From Bactrocera neohumeralis (taxonomy: Eukaryota > Arthropoda > Insecta > Diptera > Tephritidae): a stretch of DNA of 64,000 nt. Both the position numbers and the translations under genes were made by a program. Positions 1 through 12,199 of the stretch are shown piece after piece; position 1 is the first letter of the stretch; every line of letters starts with the position of its first letter. The notes under the pieces are model-generated. The model worked only from the letters and a program-made list of their open reading frames with translations, did no database searches and was not told the DNA's origin. The stretch spans positions 86,922,061 through 86,986,060 of the forward strand of contig NC_065921.1 in NCBI RefSeq assembly GCF_024586455.1. Reading direction: 5' to 3'.

Positions 1-2410
1 CCACCACAATGCCGAGCGAGGATGGTTTAGCAGCTGTCACTGCTGCAGCAAAGAGCAGCGCTAATGTCTCAACCAGTTCGACTGCCATTATGCCGCTAAC
101 AAAAATGCCGAATTTCCGTGCCGACGGCGTTAAGTACCAGTATGGCAATTACGATCGCTACGTGGGACTGCGCCACCTCAACGAGCTGGTGGATGTGCGT
201 CTGCAGGTGTTTCAGCGCCATTTGGAGCTCTTCCAAAATAAAGACATACTGGATATCGGTTGCAATGTGGGCCATATGACCATCACAGTGGCGCGCAACT
301 TTGCGCCCAAATCCATATTGGGCATCGATATCGATAGAAAGTTGGTGGCACGTGCGCGACACAATCTCGGCTTATACGTGCTCATACCGCCAGAGTCTGC
401 GGTCAAACCGTCGACCAGCACGCCATTAAATAAAGCGTCGGATGCGGTCGCCACCGGTTGTGTGAAAAAGGAGGAACTGAAAACTGCGTTGAAAGAAGAG
501 AAGTCGACTACCGGTAGCGCTGTGGGCAAAATAAAGACAGAAACTGCCAGCACAAAAGACACTGCCAACGTCGGGGGTGACAAAGCAGCAGCCTCCACAG
601 CTGACGCTAGCACAAAAAAGCCGAAAAAGACGCGTCGCCGCAAAAAGCGCGCGTCGTCACAACAGCAGGCACAACAACAACAGCAGCAGCAGCAGCACCC
701 ACAATTCCATCACCACCATCATCATCATCACCATCACATGCATCACATGCACCATCATCATCACAATCATTACCAACAACAACAACTGCAAGCATTGCAT
801 GTACCTGCCACAGATTTATTTCCCGTGTCATTTCCACTGACATATGGTGGCATACCAACAGGCGCAGCTGGCGCCGCCGCTAACGTGCATGACACCCATT
901 CGCCCAGCGCGTCCACGAACACGCCTGGTCATGGCAGCAATGCCACACCGGCCAGCAGCGGCGGCGCCGCAAATCGTAAGCGCAAAAATGACTTTCCACG
1001 CAACGTGTTCTTTCGTCATCAGAATTATGTGCTGGAAGACGAGGCGCAGCTGGCCAATGACACACAGCAATATGATCTCATACTGTGCTTATCGGTGACC
1101 AAGTGGATACACTTGAATTTCGGCGATGCCGGCCTGAAGATGGCCTTCAAGCGTATGTTCAACCAGCTGCGACCCGGTGGCAAGCTGATACTGGAGGCGC
1201 AGAATTGGGCCAGCTACAAGAAAAAGAAGAATTTGACGGTAAGTGCGTTGCAAGTGCAAACAAATCGTTGCAGCAAGCTTTACAATTATTGATTTTTTCC
1301 GTTTTGTATAACTAATGAATATCAACTTTCATTTTCTGCTGCAGCCTGAAATCTACAACAACTACCGCAACATTGAGTTCTTTCCCAACAAGTTTCACGA
1401 GTATTTACTCAGCTCTGAGGTCGGCTTCAGTCACAGCTACACGCTGGGTGTGCCGCGGCACTTAAGCAAAGGCTTCTGTCGTCCAATACAGGTATGTGTG
1501 TGTTTGTGTTTGTGTGCGCGTTTTGCATGTCGTTTTAATTTACAAAGAATGGCACTTACTCAATGTTCTCCAATTGCAGTTGTATGCTAAAGGCGACTAC
1601 ACACCGAACCATGTACGCTGGAGTGATGCCTACTACCCACAGACACCGTTCGAAGCTTATCGTGGCATTTACGCCACAATGCCACCACGTCCTGCGGGTC
1701 TAGCCACGTATGCCATGTCATCGACACGCAGCCAGGCATACGATACGCCGCACTACACGGGCGGCACCTCCGGCCCCTATAGTTGCCGTCAAACACCCAT
1801 GTACCAGCCCATCTACAATCCACTGGAGACCGATTCCTACTTACCCTCCTACGATATGGAATACCTAAATCACATGTATGTGTTTGCCTCACCGCTCTAT
1901 CAGACCGTCTGGTCGCCACCCGCCAGCTTGCGCAACAGCTCCTCACACACACCCGTCTTCGGTAGCGTACGCGAGGCCGAATTGGATGGTGATGGGGGCG
2001 GCAGCGGTGGCGGCGGCAGTTATCATCGCCACGTCTATCCACCGAATGAAGATACATCATCGCCAAATGCGAATACCGGCGGCGCTTTCAGTTCGATACG
2101 CGATGCGGATACGGATGATTCGAATCAATTGCCGGCTGGTCGCATGCAACATGTGTATGCGACGAATTGTGGTGAGAGTTCGTCGTCGCCGCAGGTGCAG
2201 CACAACAATGATTCGGATGCGTTGGTGGAGGAGGGTCTGTCGTTGGACGATGAACAACAGCATTTGACGCAGCCGGTAGCGACTGCGGCTAGCGGCGGTA
2301 GTGCGTATGTCGTGAGCGCTAACAATGGTGGCGAGTTGCCAGGCGCGGGTGGTGGTGCTGCTCATGGACCGGAAGGCAGTCAGCATTACTGTGATTTAAA
2401 TGATGCTTAA
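1..2410 (+). CDS. bin3: Bin3/MEPCE-type RNA 5'-gamma-phosphate methyltransferase (3' part, three exons)
   Basis: Exons run from the window edge to 1238, then 1345-1491 and 1580-2410 (TAA stop); both introns (106 and 88 bp) have GT...AG ends and all phases join. The frame is open upstream of the ATG at position 9, so this is probably an internal Met and the N-terminus lies outside. Motif [13 protein letters not shown], is coded from 243; the Bin3 part follows as [38 protein letters not shown] and SSEVGFS...[15 protein letters not shown], with both splices falling inside conserved blocks. Known family role: SAM-dependent methyl capping of 7SK RNA, which stabilises the RNA and sequesters P-TEFb; in Drosophila, Bin3 also binds Bicoid and represses caudal translation. 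A ~200-residue Lys/Arg-, Gln- and His-rich insert splits motif I from the later motifs, and exon 3 adds a ~250-residue low-complexity tail. I am very sure of the family. Confidence 0.93.
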
Positions 2411-5250
2411 GATTATACTTTGTTTTTTGTTTTGGTCTGAATTCCGACGTATTAGCGCGGAATGTGTGCAGCAAGTGAGAATTGTATAATAGTTTTGAAT
2501 TGTATGCGGCGGTTTTGCCCGAGAAATATGCGGTGCGGTAGACATTAGTTGGCAGCATGAGTAAGCCTAAGGCAAACGCCGCTTTAAAGACGCTTATGAG
2601 AAATATAAAATTATAGGAATATACAAGTACATAATATTGGCAGACGAAGAAACATATAAGGTAAATAATCAAAAAAGTTGTTGCTATTTCCGACTTGTTT
2701 TATTTGTTGCACGCTTGACACACTCGTGAAACATTTAGCGAGTGTAAAAATACAATTTTGTGCGATTTGTCGCATTTTCGAAAAAGTGCTCGTTTATTCC
2801 AAAAAATATTCGTATATTAGAAAAAATATTCGATATTCGAAAAATATTTTGTTTATTTGAAAATATATATGAGAAAATACATTAAACACAGTATCGACAC
2901 AATTTTGCGCGATTTGTCGCATTTTCGAAAAAGTGCTCGTTTATTCCAAAAAATATTCGATATTCGAAAGTATATATTAACGAGAGTATCGACACAATTT
3001 TGTCGCATATTCGAAAGTGTCCGTGTAATCGAAAAAAAATTCGTATATTCGGAAATATTTTGTATGTTCGAAAATATATTCCTATACTCCAAAAAATGTT
3101 CGTTTTTTCGAAAAAATTTCATGTTTTCGAAAAAATATTCATACATTTGAAACATTTACGTATGTTTCAAAAAAAATGTTGTATATTCGAAAGTTGTATT
3201 TTTAGATATTCGAAAAACAGTTTGTATATTTCAAATTTTTTCATATATTCGTAGAAATGTTAGTATATTCGAAACTATTTTTATATAGTCGAAAGTATTC
3301 ATATATTCGAAAGTATTTTTGTGTATTCGAAAATATATTCGTACATACTAAAAATTTTTATATTTTCGAAAAACATATGTATGTAACATATGTATATATT
3401 TGAAAAATGTGCATATGTTGCAAAAAAGTTTTTGGAATATTCGAAAAACATTTTGTACATTCGAAAATTTTTTCATATATTCTTAGAAATGTTTGTTTAT
3501 TCGAAAGTATTTTCGTATATTCGAAAGTATTCGTATATTCGAAAAACATTTTGTATATTCGAAAACTTTTTCCTATATTCGAAATTTTTTTCTTATAATC
3601 TTAGTTGGTCTATTCAAAAGTTTTTTTGCATATTCGAAACTGTTTATGTATATTCGAAAATGTTTTTTCGACGTTTAAAAGTACTTGAAAAGACGGCAGG
3701 CAAGTTGGTGCGCAAGAAAACAGTAAAAAAAATCGAAAAAGTTTATAAAATATAAAAATATAGCGTTCTAATTAGTTTTAGCCAAAACAGAAAGTCGTTA
3801 TTAGTGTTGATTTAAATTAGTAATAATATAGATTCTTATAAACACATACATACATATACATACATATATATTTGTTTGTACAGTCTTCTATCATGCATAA
3901 GCCGTCTGGGCGCTACTTACTGGAAGTATGCAAAACAACGTTTCGGTTTTTAGTATAAAATTTTAGCAAAAACATTGTTTTCCAGTTAAAAAAAAATATT
4001 GAGTAAAAATTGTTAAAAAATAAATATATGAAGAAAATGTTTAATACACATACTACTATACAAATTTGTTGCAAATTTTATTACAGTTATGTTTTTTAGT
4101 TAATATTCCAAGAAGTAGCGCCGCTGCACGCTTACTGCACATGACTGTATTCGTATAAAATTACACTATTTAAGCATTATTTTTAGCAAAAATATATTAG
4201 CCTAGTGTTAAACTTACTTACAACTTATCGATTATAGTCATAATTATTTATAAACAACAAAAACAAAATATTTATATGTGACACATAAATATTTGTAGGT
4301 TTTATTTTTAGTGTATATTTTTCGCATATTTATATACTGCAAAAGCAAAGAGAAAATTAAGCATTAGCAACAAAAACAAAAACAAAGAAAAAACAACAAC
4401 TTGCATATACGTAAATATATTTAGCAGGTATTTGTAGCAATTAATAAAATTAAGGAAAAGCAAAAATCGCAGGAAAAACAATTTGCCAATCACCAGCAAG
4501 CTGGCCAAACGCGCAGCAGCATTGCAGCTAGGCCTTAACTGTAAAAATGTGTGCACTTTTGGCTTCTCAAACATTTCGAAGTTAGGTTTTCCTTTTACCC
4601 AAGCGACGAGCACAAGTTAAACTTGCAAACAATTAAAATTTGAAGCGTTTTGAATTGTTTTCGTAATGTCGCTGCGCGCTGCCGGCCGCTGCGCCACAAA
4701 CTTATGCGTAACGTAACAAAAACAAGGAAATATTAAGCTAAACACAATTTAAATGTCTAATAGCAAGCTTTTAGAAGAAGAAGCAGAAAAAAGAATACAA
4801 AAAATACATATTTTTAACGCTTACAAAATGCTGCTGCTATCGTGTGTAGACTGGCGCGTATGTGTAGTAGTGTAGTGTTTCTTTCCGAGGCCAACTTATA
4901 AACCGTTAATTTTGTTTTTATTTTTAACCGTTAATTTTAATATTTTAACTAATGCGTCGCATAAATATTTGAAATAAAAAAATGTTGTAAATCAAATGAA
5001 ATCAAACCAAGCAAAACAAACAAAAACAAAAGTATGTATTAAATATTAGCGTGCATATTAATATAAAGTATAAATATTTAAAATATTTTACGCATATGAG
5101 AATGTAAAATGAATTAAATAACCCTTATGAAGAATATTATAAAGTAATAAAAATGTAATAATATACAAGTATATAAAAACTTAATGAGAAAGCATAAAAT
5201 AAAAGTAAACAGTGAATTTTCGAATAAAACAGCTGAGTTTTATATTCAAA
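2411..5250 (+). other. Probable bin3 3' UTR and polyadenylation region
   Basis: There is no credible coding sequence after the bin3 stop. The stretch is AT-rich with many AATAAA hexamers; one at 5223-5228 is followed by a GT/T-rich downstream element and is a plausible last site. The TTCGAA array at 2740-3690 lies in its proximal part. The UTR length is inferred and earlier sites (for example near 4970) are possible. Confidence 0.45.
2740..3690. repeat. TTCGAA-rich tandem array (TATTCGAAAA-type units)
   Basis: About 25 copies of TTCGAAA sit at irregular 15-40 bp spacing, typically as TATATTCGAAAA or TATTCGAAAGTA. The left part also has a higher-order duplication: a block containing TTGTCGCATTTTCGAAAAAG at about 2766 recurs at about 2914, ~148 bp later. 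TTCGAA is a perfect palindrome, so each unit is self-complementary. Several frames stay open across the array and give Tyr/Ser/Lys/Ile/Arg-rich pseudo-peptides; I treat these as repeat artefacts. The array sits just after the bin3 stop. Confidence 0.85.
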
Positions 5251-5499
5251 AAAAAGAAAAGAAATTTGAAGAAATGAAAAAAAATACAGTGAGTACAAAC
5301 GTGTTGGCGTAATGTGAACTTTATTTTTTTCATTTAATTTCTTTCATGTGGCAACACTTAAAGAAAAAAACATAGCTGAACTCTGGACTCAAGTTGCACG
5401 AGTTTGGAATAGCTTTTCTCCGCATATTTTAGATAATATAAGTAAGATACAATTGAGGTAGGGAAGATAAAGGAGATGGGCGTGATTGAATTTTTGAAA

Positions 5500-6330
5500 A
5501 CCTCAAAATTTATGTCAAAAATACAAATTTTTGGATTTTTTTTTTAATTTTTTTTCTTTCATGAAATTGGGTAGAAATTCAGAAATTTTGGCCATAACCT
5601 CAAAACTTTCTTATGTCCAAAATACACTTAATTTTGTTTTTTTAATTTAATTTATTAAATTTTTCTCCTTACTTCACCTTAAATCGAAAAAAACTCTCTT
5701 CTCACGTCGAAATTTCATTTTTTTTTTAAATGTCAGTAGGCTTTATTATTAAAAACTATTATTTAATTTTTAGAAAAATGGTCGTAAAATTGGGAATAAC
5801 AATTTTTTTTCACAGCTTTTATGTGATTTATTTATTATATTTATATTTTTTTAATTTTGGATTAAAGCATATTTTTTTTATAAATTTTTGATTTATTTTT
5901 TTTTAAATAAGTTTTCGATTAATAAATATTATTTTTTAATAAGTTGTTATTATTTTTATCGATTTATTTATTCAGTATATATATTTTTTTAATTTTTGAC
6001 TAATGCATATCATTTTTTATAAATTTTTGGTAAAAAGTATTTATCACTATGCCATTATGTTTATAAATTTTTGATAAAAAATTTTATTTTTTAGTAAAAT
6101 AATTATACATTTTATAAAATTTCAATTAATAAGTATTACTCTTTAATAAAATGTTATTATTTTTATTGATTTATTTATCAAATATATTTATAAATTTTTT
6201 TTAATGTTTGATTAATGCTATTATTTTTTCTTTATAAATTTATGATAAAAAATTAATTTAATTTTTAATTAGTTTTTGATTAAAATATTATTTTTTAGTA
6301 TAATAAATAATTGTGATAAATCTTTTCCCA
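5500..6330. repeat. T/A-rich low-complexity tract
   Basis: About 800 bp is nearly all A and T, with loosely repeated ATTTTTTATAAATTTTTGAT-like phrases. No gene or recognisable element is seen. Confidence 0.7.
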
Positions 6331-8671
6331 CTGTATTTGCCATTTACTATCAAAAACGCTATCTATTTCATATCTGATTACACACAAACTTTCCATATCT
6401 TGTCTCTACCTGACGGCATTGTCAGCGTTTATGCTATCTTTGGCTAGTCTTGTTTTGCTAGTGCCATAAATTGCGTACGAAAATATAAATTTAGTTAAAT
6501 TTGCCTATAATTACCTAATTGCGCGTGACTCATACGCCGTGGCGGCCCTACTAATTAGTTTGAATTGTTGGTGTTGCGAAATTTTTTCATTTAATATTTG
6601 GTTTTCGGAAGAAAACTGCTTGCGCACAGTTAATGGCAAACTTTGTAATAAAATAGTTTATAATTGCCAGCGATTAGCATTTATATAAGCTATAGTTTTA
6701 GGTGTATATTGAGGCTATAAAGTATAATCTTACTCGGAAGGAAACCGAACGTTCAAGGCGCTTCATTTGGGCTCTCATATGTTTTTAATCAGCTACAGAA
6801 AGAGAGACGGTGAGTTAAAAAAATAAGATTTAATTAATTTTTATATTATTATATGAATTATAAAAAATTATCATTAGCTTTTTATTTAGTCTAAATAGAT
6901 AAATATTTTATCATTTTCGCACATAACTACAGTTTCTGTAGTAAAAAATATTAAAACAAATTCTAAAATTTTTAAAATAAATTTTTATGATTTAAATAAT
7001 TTTTACAACAATTGATATATTTAAATATTTTTTGGTATTAATTTTATTTACTTCCACAAAAAGTACCATCTGATCAATAATGAGCCAAAAAAATATTAAA
7101 ATGAAATGTAAAATGTTAAAAAAAAATTCTAAAATGTTTAAAATAAATTTGAAAATATTCAAATATTTTTGTTTTAATATTTTAAATATTTTTTGATATT
7201 ATTTAAATATTTCTTTAGTATTAATTTTATTCATTTGCATATGTGTGTATTTATGATAATCAATTCCACAAAAAGTACCATCTAATACTTAGCCGTGAAA
7301 TACATGAACCTTTTTTTCAGTCCGGATCAAATTTGATATGCAATTTTTTATGCTCTTAATTTTTTTATATTTTTTTGTTTTTGATTTACTATACTATTGG
7401 TTTTTTCATATTTAATGCCACTTTAACACTTTATAAATTTCAAATTTGAAAGCTAGACTTCAGCTGGCAATGCTGTCTTCACTGCATTGAACCCAAATGA
7501 CATCTACTGTCAAAGCAATTTTGTATATTTATTTACACAGCTGAATATATGTATTTACGTATGCTTTGGCAAAAGCTGCCGCCAGCCGGCGAATTTCAGT
7601 GCAAAAAGTACGCGAAAACAGACACAAAAGCGATACAAATCTAAACTAAAGCAATAAAGTAACTTGATTTATGAATTAAGTGTGAGAAAAAGTTTGTTGA
7701 AACTCATCAAAATAAATAAAGACGAGTGTGTGCGATTTTATGCGCACTGGGAATTGTCTCCTAACACGGAAGTCGGTATAAAATTAGTGTTGCGCCGCCA
7801 ATTATTGTTTTGATGGAATTAAGAAAAATATAAGTTCACATACATATGTACGTATATATACATATATTAGTATACACCTTATGATAAAATAATTTGTTTA
7901 CTTTAACTAAGTTCATGCGTTAATTGAGCTTTGGCGCTGCCAACCCTCCGATAAACCTCGCCAAAAGGCGCAAAGCAAAACGAAGGCAGTGCATATCAGT
8001 TGTAAAAACCTAAGTCACTTTGCTATAGCTTTTAAAAAACCCAGTGTTTTAAGTAAATGTATAACTTTGATTACATGCGTTATCGGTTTGGGCTCAGCTG
8101 ATGACGTCAAATGTTAAACGCCAACGTCGGCTTTCGGAAACATGAAATAAATCGTAAATGATCGTAATCGTAATTTACTTGAACGCGGCATTTAATTTGG
8201 TGACAGTAAAATCTCGTAAAAAAGTAATCTAATCAACAAAGCTACAAAATCGCTGCTATCTAAGTAGATACATATGTATAGTATGTGCGCTCACACGCTA
8301 TAATAAAAACGCCTCTTTTATGAACTTTGCTATCATAAGTATAGATGGGATATATTTATACTTATGTATTTGTATGATATATGTATGTATGTATGTATGT
8401 ACAAATTTTTTTTGTACTCTACGATCGTCTAGTATATTTGTTGCTCCTTACAATGGAGGAATTGTAAGTGTTTAGTTTGAAAATTTTCATAAGAACGTCT
8501 GCAAATTTGCTCGCTTCTTGCCTCCTATATATGTATATGTAGGTTTCTAATCACTTGTACATATTTTTTCATACACTAAATTGATAGCGCTCGCCACATG
8601 AGTTCATTTCAATGTCAGGCTTTCAGGGTCTTTTCGTTTCAAATTCGTTTTTGTCAAAAGATACTACTCTT
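6331..8671. other. Intergenic AT-rich DNA without a recognised gene
   Basis: No ORF of interest was found. It contains ATTTAAATATTTTT-type short repeats (6800-7280), a GC-richer patch at about 7560-7640 (CCGCCAGCCGGCG), GTAT microsatellites near 8380, and a perfect palindromic cAMP-response-type octamer TGACGTCA at 8102-8109. Regulatory content is possible but not demonstrated. Confidence 0.4.
8102..8109. promoter_or_regulatory. Perfect TGACGTCA (CRE/ATF-type) octamer
   Basis: The full palindrome TGACGTCA lies in an otherwise AT-rich spacer. The octamer is the classical bZIP (CREB/ATF) site. A second perfect copy is at 10768-10775, beside the promoter-like block at 10.6-11.6 kb. Function is inferred from the motif only. 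Confidence 0.3.
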
Positions 8672-8790
8672 TTCTGTTTTTAAATGTATGAATATTGAGG
8701 CCCTGCAGGAAGATCTCAAAGTAGTGTCTCTCCTCTGTTTTTAGTGTGTATAGAAATTGAGGCCCTGTAGGAAGACCTGAAATAAGTAGT
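8672..8790. repeat. Two-copy tandem duplication (~62 bp)
   Basis: The phrase ATTGAGGCCCTGCAGGAAGA, preceded by a CTGTTTTTA-like stretch, occurs twice about 62 bp apart with a few substitutions. Confidence 0.7.
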
Positions 8791-9639
8791 TACCGTAAAA
8801 ATTTGACAGCTTGAATTTGGCAAAAAAACGATGTAGAATCACTGTTTCTTTCGACCAATTTTTTCCTTTATTTTTAATGTGTTTTTATTCATTAGGAGCC
8901 TCTGCTCTTAGATTTGTCTTTCTCTTGGCAACAATTATGAAAGTAGTGACGGTTTTCCTGAAACTCTGATTGACATAGTTCTTCAATGTACATATATCTT
9001 AGTACTTTTCTCAACATATTTTTTGAGCTCTTTAGTTCCAGTTCGGAACTTATTTTAGCATACATTTCTTAGAAAAAGTGTAAAAAAGATCAATTAATAG
9101 GTTAGTTGTGTTTCGTCCAGCAAAAAACGGCATATTTTGAACACTTTTTTTTATATAAAAAAATTAAATATTAAAAAAAATGTTTCATTATTCCATAGGT
9201 ATATATTTTGAAAAGATTTTGTAAAGTTTTCAAAGAAAATTTTACAAGAGTCTGCCATTACGACGTCATTTCCGGCGGTCCTTAAAAAAACGGTGTCCCG
9301 TGTGTCTTGCCTTCAAAGGGATGTTTTTTTGGTTACTCAGGGGATACTTGGTCTAAGACTGGAAGCCGTAAGCTACTTGAGCCATATGTAAAATAATAGT
9401 TTCTGGCCACTGCCAAGTGAATGGCGCTCAGAGAACTTTTCTCACTTGCATGAACTTCTGACTCCATTCTCCTCTACGCCAATAAAGAAGAAGGTATTGG
9501 ACTTGGACGAAAGAAAATCAAAGAAAGTGAAAATTGTTTTTTGACAGGTTTTACGAAAAAATTCAAATTTTGGTGAACTCGATTTGACCTTGTGGTTTTC
9601 TCTGTAAAGTAGAACGCAAGAGATACACTGAAGAGCAAA

Positions 9640-10020
9640 GTTCATTTCGTAGGAGTTCTTATCCAATAGGCATTCATGCAGTAATTTTTGGAGTAAAATT
9701 TTGTCGGACACTAGTTGTCACAGTTGTATGGAGGGAGGTGTGGTGGAAACGTTCAGTAACTTTCTAACCTATTAGCCAGCCTTTGCAAGACTGAAGTTGA
9801 AACATATCGATAATCTTATCTTCGGTGAACCAGAAAACGAAGCCGAAATTGATATTATCCGTCTCAACAAATTTGGGACAGTCTCAAAGCGCTTTGTCGA
9901 TCTGTAAGGGTCTTATGATCCAGTATATAAGAGTTTATAGGTCCCACCACGGATCGGTCTTCTGAGCTGTCCAAGTCAGACTCTTCTTCTGAACGACCTT
10001 TAAACCTAATCTAACCTCTA
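9640..10020 (+). mobile_element. 3' end of a non-LTR retrotransposon (family A)
   Basis: From GTAGGAGTTCTTATCC onward this matches the segment 63490-63815 line by line: TGTCGGACACTAGTTG, GTCGATCTGTAAGGGTCTTATGA, CCAGTATATAAGAG. Both copies end in CTAATCTAACCT. The decayed translation has the Cys/His-rich C-terminal end found after RNase H in I-superfamily-type LINEs. It is full of stops and clearly dead. The 350 bp to its left (9290-9640) may belong to the same element but is too eroded to call. Confidence 0.65.
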
Positions 10021-10579
10021 TTTTGTAATTAATGTAAAAATTCAGTGTAAATTATGAAACACTTATCATATAGAATAATGTTTTTCCGCTGAAAAATTTC
10101 CTACAGGGTCTAAGCCATTAGTGCTTTATATCTTTCTACTGATCACTTGCCTTTGATCTTGCCATCTAATGTGCGTTTGTGTATAAGTAAGAGAGTATAT
10201 CTCAGACAAATTAATTTTTGGTCCAAATTCTGAAATCTAAATTTACAGACTCTGGTTTACATACACATACATACATACAAACATATTTATGTAGCCATGC
10301 ATATGTACTTTGCTTAAAAATTAACTCACTGCATTATATATGGATACCATTTAGGCACTTCAGTCCATTTATACGCTCAGTCAATCCCGTCGTGCGCGAG
10401 CAAGTCAATCAGCCATTTATTTATGAGTGGACAAACCACAGCGGTCAGACAAACGCCGAAGTCACTCAGTTTTCCAGGCACAAACCAAGCTCATAAATAT
10501 TCATATATAATAGCATTTATGCGTACATATATACACCTATATACATATATACATACATAAATACATACTTGTTTTTATA

Positions 10580-11612
10580 CATTTTCAAATTGTGCGAGCA
10601 CATGAGCACCGCGCGCTGAAGCTGTGCGCCCAGTCACTTGTGAACTCATCGAGTTACAACTTCGTTTGATGTGAAGGCGTCGCAGCTTTTACGTTCGAGG
10701 CTTCACTATAACTGGTTGCTGTAGTTATTGGCGTTTTGTGTGGAGTTCGAAAAGCCGTGCTTTAGACTGACGTCAAGGCAAACGCTCAATGTGTATGTAT
10801 GTATATGCATGTATATGTAAATAAGTAGTGGCAACGCGTAAAAGAGGCTAACAAGAGTCGAGAAGTCGGTTTGAAAGTGTAGCGCTTTGCTGCGAGGTGA
10901 AGCTTAAAATTCGACTCTGCAGTGGTTATTCGATATCGGCGTTAAGCGTTAGTGTGGCAAGTGAGCGCGTGAATCACTCTTTGATACTGATTTGGTGTGT
11001 GAAGTGGCGAAAATAATATTTGAAAGCGCTTTCTTTGTTATTTGCGCGTTTAAAGTGCGGTTGAGTCAATATACGCCAGGTTTAAATATTTTTTAAGCGA
11101 AACAATTAAAGTGACTCCAGTGTTGTTGTAGCAAGAATCGATTTTTTTCACAGATTTACAGTGTAAAATGTTTAAAGTTGCGCAGTGCAGTGTCAAAACG
11201 CCAAAATAAGCTCGCAGTAACCTCGTGAAACCTGGAAAGCCACACATTTCGTGTCATTACTTCCAAAATGTGGCAAATTAATTGAACACAAAAAGCTCTA
11301 AATTCCACAAAAACAAGCAAATAAGCAACAAGTTGTTTAAAACAACAAAGCATACAACATTTATTTTGTGTTTTTGCTGAAAACTGCTTAGTGTTCAAAG
11401 CAACTGTGCGCGCGCTCAAAACCGCTTTTCGCAACTTCGCTCAACTCTCCCATAAAACAGCGCTCAAATCGGCGCATAAACATCACTCAACAACAACAAC
11501 AACCGAGCGGTGCCACATAGTGCCACAGTGTGTTGGTTTGGTGCTACACTCCGCATTTCGCATTTCGCGTTTGGCATTATTTAGCTGATTTGTATATCAG
11601 TTTTCCGAATGT
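10580..11612 (+). promoter_or_regulatory. Candidate promoter and 5' leader exon
   Basis: This GC-richer block in an AT-rich spacer has CRE octamer TGACGTCA at 10768-10775, a CCAGTCAC initiator-like site near 10630, and ends at a good splice donor (CGAAT/GTAAGT, intron starting at 11611). It has no sustained ORF, as expected for a 5' UTR exon. It could be an upstream promoter of Pld, whose first coding exon is at 24.75 kb, but this is inference; cap-site data would settle it. Confidence 0.3.
10768..10775. promoter_or_regulatory. Perfect TGACGTCA octamer in promoter-like block
   Basis: This is the second full CRE palindrome of the window, just upstream of the candidate leader exon. Confidence 0.3.
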
Positions 11613-11990
11613 AAGTTGTACTCTGTTCGATCACGACGTTTATGCCAATTAGTTTTTAAGTTTTGCTTGTTTTTGCTATTGACTTTCATAGAAAATTATA
11701 TATAATTATATTAGCTTGTGTATTGATCGTTTTTCACGCTAAACGCATTTATAATGCCGTTTTAATAATATTTCCAGTAAAAGCAAGTCGTAGCAATTTA
11801 ACGAGAAACCCGAGAAAATCGATTGCTTCTCATTATTTACTTGTATTTTGTAAGGCGGTTTTACATAATCTGTGATTAAAGGTAATCAAACATTAGGTGA
11901 ATGAAAATTTTCGTAAGTACTATGGAAAAAGTAAGGAGGATCTGTATTCTGTAGGAACCTGATCTTTAGAGCCCCTTGTGATCCGTTAAC

Positions 11991-12135
11991 ACGACAGTCG
12001 AGTCAAAGTACCCGAAACGAACCCGAATTTTTATCTAGCCAAGGACTGTCCTTGACCTGTTTCAACTCAGTACCATTCCTCGAAATTACTTCAGGAATGT
12101 TTTCTGCAACAACAGCAGCAACCTGTTACAATTTT
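11991..12135 (+). repeat. Short interspersed (SINE-like) repeat, copy 1
   Basis: It shares ACAGTCG...ACCCGAATTTTTAT...GCCAAGGACTGTC with 19780-19880 and ends in a CAACAGCAGCAAC tail. The short length, polarity and simple-sequence tail fit a SINE or short retroposed repeat, but I saw no tRNA-type A/B boxes. Confidence 0.55.
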
Positions 12136-12199
12136 TAATACTTAAAGTCGTGTGAAGTATTTGCCAATACACATTGTGTCAAAAAAGCACCCGGAAATT

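Noticed and set aside
2740..3690. Heat-shock elements in the TTCGAA array
   Set aside because: HSEs need GAA and TTC blocks spaced by 2 nt (nGAAnnTTCn). Here TTC and GAA abut directly, so the spacing is wrong.
2678..3755. Overlapping ORFs on both strands rich in Tyr-Ser-Lys-Ile-Arg (for example 3390-3755)
   Set aside because: They are readings of the TTCGAA array in several frames at once. The peptides merely repeat the DNA unit.
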